Assembly (NCBI GenBank): GCA_958436175.1
Contig: CAUBJF010000014.1
Coordinates: 1-59,457 of the forward strand
Origin: an uncultured Muribaculaceae bacterium
GTDB lineage: Bacteria > Bacteroidota > Bacteroidia > Bacteroidales > Muribaculaceae
Direction of reading: 5' to 3'
DNA: 59,457 nt
The notes beneath the pieces are model-generated. The model was given only the letters and a program-made list of their open reading frames with translations. It had not been told where the DNA came from and did not search any database. The position numbers were made by a program, and so were the translations under genes. Below, in pieces: positions 45,118 to 53,362 of this stretch (its first letter is position 1; each line of letters starts with the position of its first letter).

Positions 45118-46185
45118 CTACCGTTTAGTAATCAAATTGTCATAAAGCCTGTCGAGCTGCGAGGCTATTTTTTCCGGGAAATGAGCCGATGCAATCAACG
45201 TTGCCTCCCGCCCTCGGTCAGCAAGAAGACGAGGGTCGGACGCATATTCCTCTATCGCCGCAGCAAGTGCATCACTGTCGCCGACAGGTATGATTGTTCC
45301 ACTGATACCGTTATTCACTATTTCGGACACAGCGCCAACATCTGTCGCAACAGAAGGCATCCCGTGGGCCCCGGCTTCGAGAAGGCTGATAGGCATACCT
45401 TCTATGTATGAAGGCAATAACATAACATGATGGGTACGCATAAGTTCGTCTTTCTTATGTCCTTCGACCCAACCAACATAACTTATCGCCGTCGAAACGC
45501 CGGCTTCCTCTGCTGCGGAGCGCATACCTTCCTCCTCGGGGCCTATGCCTCCGACAGTTAGACTGACAGGTATGTTCCTGTTTCGCAGTACAGCAAGGGC
45601 TTCGACAAGCTCGAATATGCCTTTTTCACGGCATATCTTTCCGAGGAACAAAAGCTTCAATGTTTCTCCGGCCTTGAAGGCAGCTTTTTCGGCGATGTCT
45701 CCGGGTCGCTCGACGATATTCTCTATCACGACGGCATCTTTACATCCAAGTTTCGTTGAAAAATACTTCCTCCAGCTTTCCGACAGGCAAACAAGAGCAT
45801 CATAGTCCGAAAGCATACGTCGCATATTTTCCACACCGGTTTCACGACTATAATCCGCGAAACCACCGCCATGACAATGAAAAACGGTCTTGAAGCCGAA
45901 AGCCGACGCCCATTTAAGCACTATGCGCTTTCGTACGAAGGACTTTCCGGAACCTCCGTGTGCATGGACTATGTTATAGCCTTTCATTCTGTAGAAAGGT
46001 ATCAGGGCAAGAGTCTTCAGCAGATTCAGATAACCGGCAACATGTCCGCGGCGGCTGTTGGTAGGAAGGAAAGAGAAGCCCGGGATATGTCGCCTGTAGA
46101 CCTTCAGGACAGACGATATCCCCCCGCGTCCTTCAATATCGGGACCCACCGTCAGCACCTTGTACTTCTTTCCTGCTTGTGCCAT
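45118..46185 (-). CDS. Glycosyltransferase family 4
   Basis: The 355-residue protein is a GT-B fold retaining glycosyltransferase. It has an N-terminal acceptor-binding half (VLTVGPDIEGRGGISSVLKV, then IVHAHGGSG) and a C-terminal nucleotide-sugar half with LLFLGKICREKGIFELVEAL and the EX7E motif in YIEGMPISLLEAGAHGMPSV. It overlaps the upstream GT4 gene by 34 bases, so the two are co-translated in one polysaccharide operon. Donor and acceptor are not predictable. Confidence 0.92.
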   Translation of the reverse strand: MAQAGKKYKVLTVGPDIEGRGGISSVLKVYRRHIPGFSFLPTNSRRGHVAGYLNLLKTLALIPFYRMKGYNIVHAHGGSGKSFVRKRIVLKWASAFGFKTVFHCHGGGFADYSRETGVENMRRMLSDYDALVCLSESWRKYFSTKLGCKDAVVIENIVERPGDIAEKAAFKAGETLKLLFLGKICREKGIFELVEALAVLRNRNIPVSLTVGGIGPEEEGMRSAAEEAGVSTAISYVGWVEGHKKDELMRTHHVMLLPSYIEGMPISLLEAGAHGMPSVATDVGAVSEIVNNGISGTIIPVGDSDALAAAIEEYASDPRLLADRGREATLIASAHFPEKIASQLDRLYDNLITKR

Positions 46186-47291
46186 GACAATAACTCGTCG
46201 TATATCTTATTTAGTTCACCCAGAACGCGATCAGGCATGAAATCCTCTATTATCGCCGACGCGCCAAAACCATGCCTCGGTATATCGTCAGGAGCATCGA
46301 GGTAATGTCTTATCGCTCCCGCTATCGATTCGGGGCTCTCCTTGGCGACAGATATCCCGGATACTCCGTCCTTGAAGTATTCGCCAATCATATCGGGCTG
46401 TGAAATAATTACCGGCATGGAATATACCCCGGCCTCAAGAATATTGACCGGGAGAGTCTCCTCGCGCGAGGGAATGACCATCACGTCATTTAGCCGCAGT
46501 ATACGGTCGCGTTCCTGCCCTTCGACCCAGCCCGTGAAACGCACCATCTTTTCAAGACCTGCATCTTCGACGGCATCGTTGACCGCATCGAACTCTCCGT
46601 CGCCGGCAACAGTGAGCTGCAGCTGTGTCTCGTATTCCTTAAAGCCGCGCATGGCTTCTATGAGGTCGAATATTCCTCTTTCCTTGGTCAGAGGGCTCAT
46701 ATAAAGAAGGCGCAGCGGCTCGTCATTACGTCGTTTGGAACGATTGCGGAGCTTGTTGATAGGGTCGGCTATATTCGGCACCATATAGACATTCTTACAG
46801 CCGCCTCTTTGCTCAAGGTGTTCCTTAAGCTTGTGTGACGCAGCAATAACGGCATCGAAAGAGTGAAGGATACCGCGTGTCTTACGGGCCTTGCCCGACA
46901 GGAAGGCATCGTTCAGCCGGGTATAGTCATGACTGTGATAGATAGATACATATCCGAGCCTTGAGCCCCATTTCCTTATTCTATCGAGATAGTCAAGGTC
47001 GACCATGGCATTAACGTGGAAATGCAGTATGCCATAGCCTTTCATGCGATAGACGGGCAGCATGAAAGTCATTCTGATATAGTTCCAGAAAGCCCTGAGC
47101 AGCCCGGAACGACGACAGATGGGTATATAGGTGAAATCGTCGGCATACTTGCGGTATGTCTTTACCATTACCGACAGGCCGCTGTGACGGGATTCGTCAG
47201 GCCCGAGGGAGAGTACGCGCGTTTTGTGTATATCCTTCTTTCCTGTCATATAATAAGGGAAGCGACGGGCACCGTTTTCGGTGTCCGTCAC
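46152..47291 (-). CDS. Glycosyltransferase family 4
   Basis: The 379-residue protein is another GT4 enzyme. Its N-terminal half carries VLSLGPDESRHSGLSVMV and LHFHVNAM; its C-terminal half has LRLLYMSPLTKERGIFDLIE and the EX7E motif in SREETLPVNILEAGVY. It resembles the next GT4 gene in organisation, so the two may have arisen by duplication. It begins 22 bases after the OmpH-like gene on the same strand. Confidence 0.92.
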   Translation of the reverse strand: MTDTENGARRFPYYMTGKKDIHKTRVLSLGPDESRHSGLSVMVKTYRKYADDFTYIPICRRSGLLRAFWNYIRMTFMLPVYRMKGYGILHFHVNAMVDLDYLDRIRKWGSRLGYVSIYHSHDYTRLNDAFLSGKARKTRGILHSFDAVIAASHKLKEHLEQRGGCKNVYMVPNIADPINKLRNRSKRRNDEPLRLLYMSPLTKERGIFDLIEAMRGFKEYETQLQLTVAGDGEFDAVNDAVEDAGLEKMVRFTGWVEGQERDRILRLNDVMVIPSREETLPVNILEAGVYSMPVIISQPDMIGEYFKDGVSGISVAKESPESIAGAIRHYLDAPDDIPRHGFGASAIIEDFMPDRVLGELNKIYDELLSWHKQERSTRC

Positions 47292-47313
47292 ATCGAAAAA
47301 ATCCCGTTATGTC

Positions 47314-47898
47314 TTATTCCTTGCTATAGCGGCTGTTAAGTACTTCTATGATTTCGGCCGTGACATTCAGGGCCGGGTTGAAGTACACGCCGCTTTCACG
47401 GAGCAGGATGGCGTCATAGCCTTTTTCGGCATTGTATACCTGGACGGCACTCATGATGGAGTCGTTGAGGCGCTGTTGAGCCTGTGCGATAGTGTTCTGT
47501 ATCTGGTTCTGCTGGTTTGTGAGATGACGGGCTGCATCGTTCTGCATCTTCTGGAGCTTTTCGACATCGCTCTGGAAGGAAGCTTCGGAAAGATAGACGT
47601 TGTTCTGGCGTTTCTGTTCGATAGAGTTGCCGAAAGTCTGTATCTCACGCTGTTTAGCCTGCTCCTGCTGGTTGTAGTTGTTCATCAACCGCTGTCCTTC
47701 TTCGGCGATTTCACGAGCCAGGGTATAGGCGCTCATGACGGAATCGGCATCGATATAGGCAATCTTGAGCCCGGCAGCCGCTGTTGTTTCGGCCGAGGGA
47801 GCCGCAGCAGGAGCTGCTTCCTGCTTAGAGCACGAGACTGTTGCAAATATCAGTGCACAGGCCGCGAGGGTTTTGACGGTTAAGGTCACTTTTTTCAT
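47314..47898 (-). CDS. OmpH/Skp-like periplasmic protein, predicted lipoprotein
   Basis: The 194-residue protein starts MKKVTLTVKTLAAC with a lipobox ATVSC, so it is probably lipidated, unlike soluble Skp. After an Ala/Pro-rich linker come GLKIAYIDADSVMSAY, the typical OmpH start, and a long coiled coil rich in Q and R (about residues 75-150), then a compact end VTAEIIEVLNSRY. Skp-like proteins hold outer-membrane proteins in the periplasm. It follows a small membrane-protein gene by 10 bases and precedes the glycosyltransferases. Confidence 0.86.
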   Translation of the reverse strand: MKKVTLTVKTLAACALIFATVSCSKQEAAPAAAPSAETTAAAGLKIAYIDADSVMSAYTLAREIAEEGQRLMNNYNQQEQAKQREIQTFGNSIEQKRQNNVYLSEASFQSDVEKLQKMQNDAARHLTNQQNQIQNTIAQAQQRLNDSIMSAVQVYNAEKGYDAILLRESGVYFNPALNVTAEIIEVLNSRYSKE

Positions 47899-47908
47899 TA
47901 TATCTTTG

Positions 47909-48103
47909 TTAATGTGATTTTGACTTTTTACGATTGGCCGACTGATCGGGATCCGAAGCACAACCGAGACCTTTCGCTCTCAGCTGCGGCGACGAACCCA
48001 CATGGCCGGAAGGAAATTTTGCCCCTTTAATAAAAAGCACTTTTACGCCCAGAAGAACTACGCATATCAACAGTGCTATTATCGTCAGAACTACTATTTT
48101 CAT
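47909..48103 (-). CDS. Small single-pass membrane protein
   Basis: The 64-residue protein has one N-terminal transmembrane helix (IVVLTIIALLICVVLLGVKV) followed by a basic hydrophilic tail with FPSGHVGSSPQLRAKGLGCA. I recall similar short proteins with a FP-x-x-H-V/I-G and GIxCA tail as common and uncharacterised in Bacteroidota. I start at MKIVVL; the upstream in-frame ATG adds seven residues. It has a promoter and appears to lead the OmpH-glycosyltransferase cluster. Confidence 0.68.
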   Translation of the reverse strand: MKIVVLTIIALLICVVLLGVKVLFIKGAKFPSGHVGSSPQLRAKGLGCASDPDQSANRKKSKSH

Positions 48104-48126
48104 GGCCTGAATGTCGTTTGGCACTG

Positions 48127-48134
48127 CAAATATA
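48127..48134 (-). promoter_or_regulatory. -7 box of the small membrane protein gene
   Basis: The minus strand reads TATATTTG, a full match, 23 bases before the start codon at 48103. No clear -33 TTTG. Confidence 0.45.
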
Positions 48135-48259
48135 GTGAAAAGACCGCTTTTTTTTCTGTGTGTCGATTATATTTTGTAATTTAGAGCTCGAAACCGAAAG
48201 ATTTTAACATTCTTTCTAACGACGAAATATTTATCAGAACTTACTAATATAGAATACAA

Positions 48260-49720
48260 ATGACTATCAAAGACCTCAAGCCCGCTTTGGTTTTCTCGAT
48301 CTTCGACCAAATCAACCAGGTTCCCCGTCCTTCCAAAAAGGAAGAAAAGATCCGTCAGTTCCTGCTCGATTTCGCAGCAAAGAATAACATCGCCGTACGT
48401 ACCGACGCAATCGGCAACGTCGTGATGAGCAAGCCTGCCACACCCGGCAAAGAAAACGCCCCCACAGTAGTCCTCCAGGCGCATATGGATATGGTCTGCG
48501 AATCGAACGACAAGAACTTCGACTTCAACACCCAACCCATCAAGACCATCGTCGACGGTGACTGGCTGCGTGCCGACGGCACCACCCTTGGTGCTGACAA
48601 CGGAATCGGCATGGCCGCAGCACTCGCTGTGATGGTAGACAAGGATCTCGTTCACGGTCCGGTGGAAGCACTCTTCACCGTCGATGAAGAAACTGGTCTA
48701 ACCGGTGCCAACAACCTCGGCGACGGCATGCTGAGCGGCTCCATGCTCCTCAACCTCGACTCCGAGGACGATGCAGAAATCTTCGTAGGCTGTGCAGGCG
48801 GCGTCGATACCACTTGCATGTTCACATACAAGCGTTCTTTCGCACCTACCGACTTCCAGTACTTCAAATTCGACCTCTCGGGCGGCCTCGGAGGTCACTC
48901 CGGCGGCGACATCCACCTCGGCCGTGCCAACGCCAACAAGATTGTGGCACGTTTCCTCTACGGCCTCAGCCTCGAACATGAGATTTCGCTCGTGGAAATA
49001 GACGGCGGCAATCTCCGCAACGCAATTCCCCGTGCCGCTCATGCCGTCTTCGGCGTCCACACATCCAACAAGGAAAAAGTACGCGTTTACTTCAACAAAT
49101 TCGTTGCCGACATCGAGAATGAATACGCCGGTCTGGAAACCACTCTCAAGATGGAACTGGAAAGCACCGAGCATCCCGAATATGCCGTTGACTACGAAAC
49201 CACAATGCACCTTGTCGAAGCCCTCTACTGCGCTCCTCACGGTGTCATCTCTATGAGCCGTGACATCGAAGGCCTCGTAGAGACCTCCACCAACCTCGCA
49301 TCCGTCAAGATGAAAGGCGACAACCAGATTCTCGTCACCACCTCTCAGCGCTCGTCGGTAGAATCACGCAAATGGGACATTGCCCGTCAGGTAGAAGCGC
49401 TCTTCCGTCTCGCAGGTGCCGAAGTGACGCACGGCGACGGATATCCCGGCTGGGCTCCCAACCTCAACTCACGAATCATGAAGATAGCCTCCGAGGCTTA
49501 CGAAGAACTCTACGGCATCAAACCGGCCATCAAGGCCATTCACGCCGGTCTTGAATGCGGTCTCTTCCTCCAGAAATATCCTCATCTCGACATGGTGTCC
49601 TTCGGTCCGACGCTCCAGGGCGTACATTCACCCTCGGAAAGGATGTATATCCCTGCTGTGGAACGTTTCTGGGGCCAGATCAAACGTACCCTTGAAAAGG
49701 TAGCCGACCTGAAGGCATAA
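48260..49720 (+). CDS. pepD: Aminoacyl-histidine dipeptidase (M20/PepD)
   Basis: The 486-residue cytosolic dinuclear zinc peptidase cleaves Xaa-His and other dipeptides. M20 landmarks are present: the first zinc ligand and nearby aspartate in VVLQAHMDMVCE, the bridging aspartate in GTTLGADNGIGMA, the catalytic Glu pair in TVDEETGLTGA, and GLECGLFLQ near the end; the lid domain (about 210-385) includes GGHSGGDIHLGRANANK. Length is typical. Its gene is followed after 14 bases by a muramidase-like gene. It may process imported peptides. Confidence 0.95.
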   Translation: MTIKDLKPALVFSIFDQINQVPRPSKKEEKIRQFLLDFAAKNNIAVRTDAIGNVVMSKPATPGKENAPTVVLQAHMDMVCESNDKNFDFNTQPIKTIVDGDWLRADGTTLGADNGIGMAAALAVMVDKDLVHGPVEALFTVDEETGLTGANNLGDGMLSGSMLLNLDSEDDAEIFVGCAGGVDTTCMFTYKRSFAPTDFQYFKFDLSGGLGGHSGGDIHLGRANANKIVARFLYGLSLEHEISLVEIDGGNLRNAIPRAAHAVFGVHTSNKEKVRVYFNKFVADIENEYAGLETTLKMELESTEHPEYAVDYETTMHLVEALYCAPHGVISMSRDIEGLVETSTNLASVKMKGDNQILVTTSQRSSVESRKWDIARQVEALFRLAGAEVTHGDGYPGWAPNLNSRIMKIASEAYEELYGIKPAIKAIHAGLECGLFLQKYPHLDMVSFGPTLQGVHSPSERMYIPAVERFWGQIKRTLEKVADLKA

Positions 49721-49734
49721 CGGTCACCTCCTCT

Positions 49735-50553
49735 ATGAGAAGGAGCCGACTGACAGCTATACTTGCCGCCGTTGCAGCCCTCTTCGCGAGGGCTGCCAAC
49801 GACGAGCATGTCATTACGCCCCATTTTATCGCCGACGATCCGTCGTCCGCCTCCGATTCGCTCGAAGCTGACGTGATCGTCATCGACGGCGATACCCTTC
49901 ATACCTCTTTCATACCGCCACCGCCGGTGCCAAAGCACACCGGCCCGCTCACCGACGAGGACTTCTACGAAATCGCCGAGGATCTGGACGTAGAACCGGC
50001 CGCAATACGCGCCATCGTCGAAATCGAGACCGGCAAGACGCACTCGGGATTCCATGCCGACAGTCTCCCGGTGATAAATTTCGACCTGCCGGTCTTCCGT
50101 CGCACAGCGGCCCGACGAAAAATCAATCTTTCGAAATACGCCAAGTCGCATCCCGAAGTCTTCCGCGCACCCAATATCCGCAACTACGGATCCCAGCAGG
50201 CAGCGCAGCAGGCACGCCTCGACGCAGCCATGACTATCGACAGCATCGCGGCCATCGAGAGCACTTTCTGGGGCATGTTCCAGATAGGCGGCTTCAACTG
50301 GAAACTATGCGGTACCGAGAGCCGCGAAGAATTTCTTCGCCTGATGAAGCGTTCGGAATACGACCAACTCAAGCTCTTTGCCAATTACATACGTAATACA
50401 GGCCTTCTAAAATACCTGAAAGCCAAGAACTGGGCCGCATTCTCCAAAATATACAACGGACCGGGCTACGCGGCACGCGGCTATCATACTCGCATGGCCG
50501 CTGCCTACCGTCGCTACCGGGAAACAATGAAACCCCGGACGAAACCGGAATAA
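49735..50553 (+). CDS. Secreted N-acetylmuramidase-like protein
   Basis: The 272-residue protein has a signal-like N-terminus (MRRSRLTAILAAVAALFARA) and a Pro-rich linker, then from about residue 75 a domain matching the N-acetylmuramidase family first known from phage endolysins: the helix AAIRAIVEIETGKTHSGF (candidate catalytic E96 or E98), VINFDLPVFRR, IESTFWGMFQIGGFNWKLCG, and WAAFSKIYNGPGYAARGYHT. It should cut peptidoglycan glycans in the periplasm. It is clearly chromosomal, with no phage genes around. It is possibly co-transcribed with pepD. Confidence 0.84.
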   Translation: MRRSRLTAILAAVAALFARAANDEHVITPHFIADDPSSASDSLEADVIVIDGDTLHTSFIPPPPVPKHTGPLTDEDFYEIAEDLDVEPAAIRAIVEIETGKTHSGFHADSLPVINFDLPVFRRTAARRKINLSKYAKSHPEVFRAPNIRNYGSQQAAQQARLDAAMTIDSIAAIESTFWGMFQIGGFNWKLCGTESREEFLRLMKRSEYDQLKLFANYIRNTGLLKYLKAKNWAAFSKIYNGPGYAARGYHTRMAAAYRRYRETMKPRTKPE

Positions 50554-50557
50554 TTAA

Positions 50558-51328
50558 TCAAGCTTTTGAATCGGTATAGGTCTCAAGAGTGAGAGACTTG
50601 CCGTCGAAACGGGCATATGTATCCTGCCTTATCCAGTCCCCGAGAATCAGAAGGCGGCAATGGTCATCGACGGCCTCGTCGAGAGCCACATGATAATGTC
50701 CTAAAATCACATACCGCAACGCCGGGTTCTCCTTGGAAATCCGACGTGCTTCTGCCATGATATTTTCGAAGCCCTGATCCGAAAGCACGGCCAGCGGAGG
50801 TGCGCTCTTGCGGCTGTGAGAACTCCAGCCGTGTGCGAAAGGAATGGTCCAGCGTGGATGTATTCCCGAATAAAGTTTTTGAAGGACAGGGGAATGAAAC
50901 ATAGTCCGCAGGAAACGGTATCCGGCTGGCTGATGGCCGAAATCGTCGCCATGGCCAAGGAAAAAGAGCTGACCGTCGATAGTCTCGAAAATGCCTTCGC
51001 CCTTGGCATCAATGACACGTATTCCGAGTTCGTCGCGGAGATAATCGAAGAGCCATATGTCGTGGTTGCCTGTGAACCATGTTATCCTGATACCGCTGTC
51101 GGCCATACGGGCAAGCTGTCCGAAAAAGCGGACATAGCCGCGCGGCACCACATTACGGTACTCGAACCAGTAGTCGAGGATATCGCCAAGCAGATAGATA
51201 CTTTTGGCCGTGCTTTCGATGGACTGCAAAAAGCGCACCACCCTGCCTTCGTGGGCACGATGGTCGGCAATGTAGCGCGCACCGAGATGGATGTCGCTCA
51301 AAAAATATGTCTCTGTCCTACCGTTCAC
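50558..51328 (-). CDS. lpxH: UDP-2,3-diacylglucosamine diphosphatase
   Basis: The 256-residue metallophosphoesterase releases lipid X for lipid A synthesis at the inner membrane. Metal-site motifs are in order: FLSDIHLG, LLGDILDYWFEY, FTGNHDIW, GHGDDFG and LGHYH. I choose the GTG start (VNGRTETYFLSD): it gives the family's N-terminus, directly before the first metal motif, and overlaps the DUF59 stop as GTGA. An ATG 51 bases upstream would add 17 residues lying inside the DUF59 gene. Confidence 0.92.
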   Translation of the reverse strand: MNGRTETYFLSDIHLGARYIADHRAHEGRVVRFLQSIESTAKSIYLLGDILDYWFEYRNVVPRGYVRFFGQLARMADSGIRITWFTGNHDIWLFDYLRDELGIRVIDAKGEGIFETIDGQLFFLGHGDDFGHQPAGYRFLRTMFHSPVLQKLYSGIHPRWTIPFAHGWSSHSRKSAPPLAVLSDQGFENIMAEARRISKENPALRYVILGHYHVALDEAVDDHCRLLILGDWIRQDTYARFDGKSLTLETYTDSKA

Positions 51329-51645
51329 AGCAGACCCAGCTCGAGCTTTGCTTCTTCGCTCATCATGTCCTGGGTCCATTCAGGCTCGAACACGATATTG
51401 ACCGTTACGGACTTCACGCCCTCAATACCTTCAAGCTTAGTGCGCACGTCCTCCATGATAAAATCGGCCATGGGACAGTTCGGTGCTGTCAAGGTCATGT
51501 CGACCGAGAGATCACCGCTGTCGGCAAGATCTACTTTGTAGACGAGTCCGAGGCTGTAGATATCGACAGGTATTTCGGGGTCGTAGACCGTTCGCAGCAC
51601 GGACACAATCTTTTCTTCTATCTTAAGTCGTTCTTCAGGTGTCAT
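51325..51645 (-). CDS. DUF59/MIP18 family iron-sulfur assembly protein
   Basis: The 106-residue protein matches the DUF59 (MIP18/SufT-like) family: KIVSVLRTVYDPEIPVDIYS, LGLVYKVDL, and the TAPNCPMADFI loop with the conserved cysteine. Such proteins help mature iron-sulfur proteins. I start at MTPEERLK: a TAATTTTG box lies 6-13 bases upstream, although that makes a very short leader, and the frame upstream codes into the divergent gene. Its stop TGA overlaps the lpxH GTG start. Confidence 0.92.
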   Translation of the reverse strand: MTPEERLKIEEKIVSVLRTVYDPEIPVDIYSLGLVYKVDLADSGDLSVDMTLTAPNCPMADFIMEDVRTKLEGIEGVKSVTVNIVFEPEWTQDMMSEEAKLELGLL

Positions 51646-51650
51646 ATCGG

Positions 51651-51658
51651 CAAAATTA
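51651..51658 (-). promoter_or_regulatory. -7 box before the DUF59 gene
   Basis: The minus strand reads TAATTTTG only 5 bases from the DUF59 ATG, so a transcript from it would be almost leaderless. Either the message is leaderless or the box is coincidental. Confidence 0.35.
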
Positions 51659-51702
51659 CTAACTTTTTCGAAGCCCGGCTCTCCTTTTTTGATTAAAAAT
51701 TG

Positions 51703-51710
51703 TAATTTTG
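51703..51710 (+). promoter_or_regulatory. -7 box of the beta-barrel gene
   Basis: TAATTTTG in the context gTAATTTTGt lies 56 bases before the ATG. A TTTG at 51688-51691 is only 11 bases upstream, too close for a standard -33. Confidence 0.45.
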
Positions 51711-51766
51711 TAGCAAATATGGCTCTACGGGGCCGTCGCGCATCTAACAAACAAAATTCCACAAGT

Positions 51767-52414
51767 ATGAAAGCTATCAAAACATTACTGCTGTCCATCA
51801 TAGCCATGGTGACAGTCGCAGTACCTGCAACAGCCCAGTTCCGTTTCGGTCCCCGCATCGGTACGGAGGTAAACCGCATGAGCCTTAATACCGACGTATT
51901 CAACAACGAGAACCGCGCCGGATTCACAGGCGGCCTCCAGATGGAATTCACAGTTCCAGTCGTCGGCGTTGGCTTCGACGTATCGCTGATGTATGTCCAT
52001 CGCATCAACAACAATGTCTATACAGGCAACACCGGAAGCTCGTCGGCTGCCGACGACGAAGCCCTCATAAATTCGTCGGCCTACCGCAACCGCGACTATA
52101 TCGAGATTCCTGTCAACTTCAAATATAAAATCGGGCTGCCCCTGGTAGGCAAAATCGTTACGCCCTATCTCTTCACCGGCCCCAGCTTCGCTTTCCTGAC
52201 ATCCAAAAAAGCCATCACAAACGCCTACAAGAACAAGAGCGTCGACGTGGCATGGAATTTCGGTGTCGGCCTGCAGCTCTTCTCCCACCTTCAGGTTGGA
52301 GCGTCCTACGGCCTCGGCATTACCAACAGCTTCAAGAAAATCAGCGGCATAGGAGGCACCGACATCGAAGGCAAGAACAAATACTGGACTATAACAGCGG
52401 CATGGATGTTCTGA
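51767..52414 (+). CDS. Outer-membrane beta-barrel protein, PorT/OMP_b-brl type
   Basis: The 215-residue protein begins MKAIKTLLLSIIAMVTVAVP, a signal peptide ending TAQ. The mature part resembles the small PorT/OMP_b-brl barrels of Bacteroidota: FRFGPRIGTEVNRMSL, then YIEIPVNFKYKIGLPLVGKI and FTGPSFAFLT, and a terminal aromatic strand YWTITAAWMF. Its function is unknown; some relatives belong to T9SS. nagB follows 31 bases downstream and may be co-transcribed. Confidence 0.85.
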   Translation: MKAIKTLLLSIIAMVTVAVPATAQFRFGPRIGTEVNRMSLNTDVFNNENRAGFTGGLQMEFTVPVVGVGFDVSLMYVHRINNNVYTGNTGSSSAADDEALINSSAYRNRDYIEIPVNFKYKIGLPLVGKIVTPYLFTGPSFAFLTSKKAITNAYKNKSVDVAWNFGVGLQLFSHLQVGASYGLGITNSFKKISGIGGTDIEGKNKYWTITAAWMF

Positions 52415-52445
52415 CATCCATCCACCTACGTATATCATTATCACT

Positions 52446-53255
52446 ATGAGACTTATAATAGAAAAAGACTACGGCGAAATGTCGCAGTGGGCAGCCAACT
52501 ACGTAGCAGCCCGTATCAACGAATACAAGCCGACAGCAGAACGGCCCTTCGTCCTCGGCTGCCCCACCGGCAGTTCGCCCCTTGGCATGTACAAGGCTCT
52601 CATCGCACTCAACAAAGCAGGAAAGGTTTCGTTCCGCAACGTCGTGACTTTCAACATGGACGAATATGTCGGCCTTCCGCGTGACCACAAAGAAAGCTAT
52701 CATTCGTTCATGTGGAACAACTTCTTCAGCCACATCGACATCCCCGAAGAGAATGTCAACATCCTCGACGGTAACGCAGCCGACCCTGTAGCCGAATGCC
52801 GTCGCTTCGAAGAAAAGATAGCCTCTTACGGCGGCATCGAGCTGTTCATGGGCGGTGTGGGTCCCGACGGACACATTGCCTTCAACGAACCCGGTTCGTC
52901 GCTGAAGTCGCGCACACGTATGAAAACCCTCACCCAGGACACCATCATCGCCAACTCACGCTTCTTCGACGGCGATATCAACCTCGTACCCAAGACAGCC
53001 CTCACAGTCGGAGTCGGCACCGTTATGGATGCCCGCAGCGTGCTCCTGCTTGTCAACGGCCACAACAAGGCCCGTGCCCTCCAGCACGGTGTCGAAGGCG
53101 GTGTCAGCCAGATGTGGACGATATCCGCCCTCCAGTTCCATCCCAAGGCTATCATCGTCGCCGACGAAGATGCCTGCGTAGAACTCAAGGTAGGCACATA
53201 CCGCTATTTCAAGGATATCGAGCGTCTTAATCTCGACCCGGCAACACAGATTTAG
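52446..53255 (+). CDS. nagB: Glucosamine-6-phosphate deaminase
   Basis: The 269-residue enzyme converts glucosamine-6-phosphate to fructose-6-phosphate and ammonia. Motifs of the family are complete: LGCPTGSSPLGMYKAL (phosphate loop), TFNMDEYVGLPRDHKESYH (catalytic Asp and conserved region), GGVGPDGHIAFNEPGSSL (catalytic His and active-site lid), and TVGVGTVMDAR. It lets the cell use amino sugars from mucin or from its own wall, which fits the muramidase and lpxH neighbours. It ends with its own terminator. Confidence 0.96.
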   Translation: MRLIIEKDYGEMSQWAANYVAARINEYKPTAERPFVLGCPTGSSPLGMYKALIALNKAGKVSFRNVVTFNMDEYVGLPRDHKESYHSFMWNNFFSHIDIPEENVNILDGNAADPVAECRRFEEKIASYGGIELFMGGVGPDGHIAFNEPGSSLKSRTRMKTLTQDTIIANSRFFDGDINLVPKTALTVGVGTVMDARSVLLLVNGHNKARALQHGVEGGVSQMWTISALQFHPKAIIVADEDACVELKVGTYRYFKDIERLNLDPATQI

Positions 53256-53273
53256 ACGAAAAGACACACAACA

Positions 53274-53315
53274 CGGACGTTCCCCCTGCACAAGGGGGCG
53301 CGTCCGTCGCTTTTT
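53274..53315 (+). terminator. Intrinsic terminator of nagB
   Basis: CGGACG (53274-53279) pairs with CGTCCG (53301-53306), extended by CCCC with GGGG in the interior, and is followed by TCGCTTTTT. Confidence 0.8.
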
Positions 53316-53362
53316 AAGAGCCTGTTCTGCAATATCAAGCCTTTCTCGCCGTTTTTCAATAT

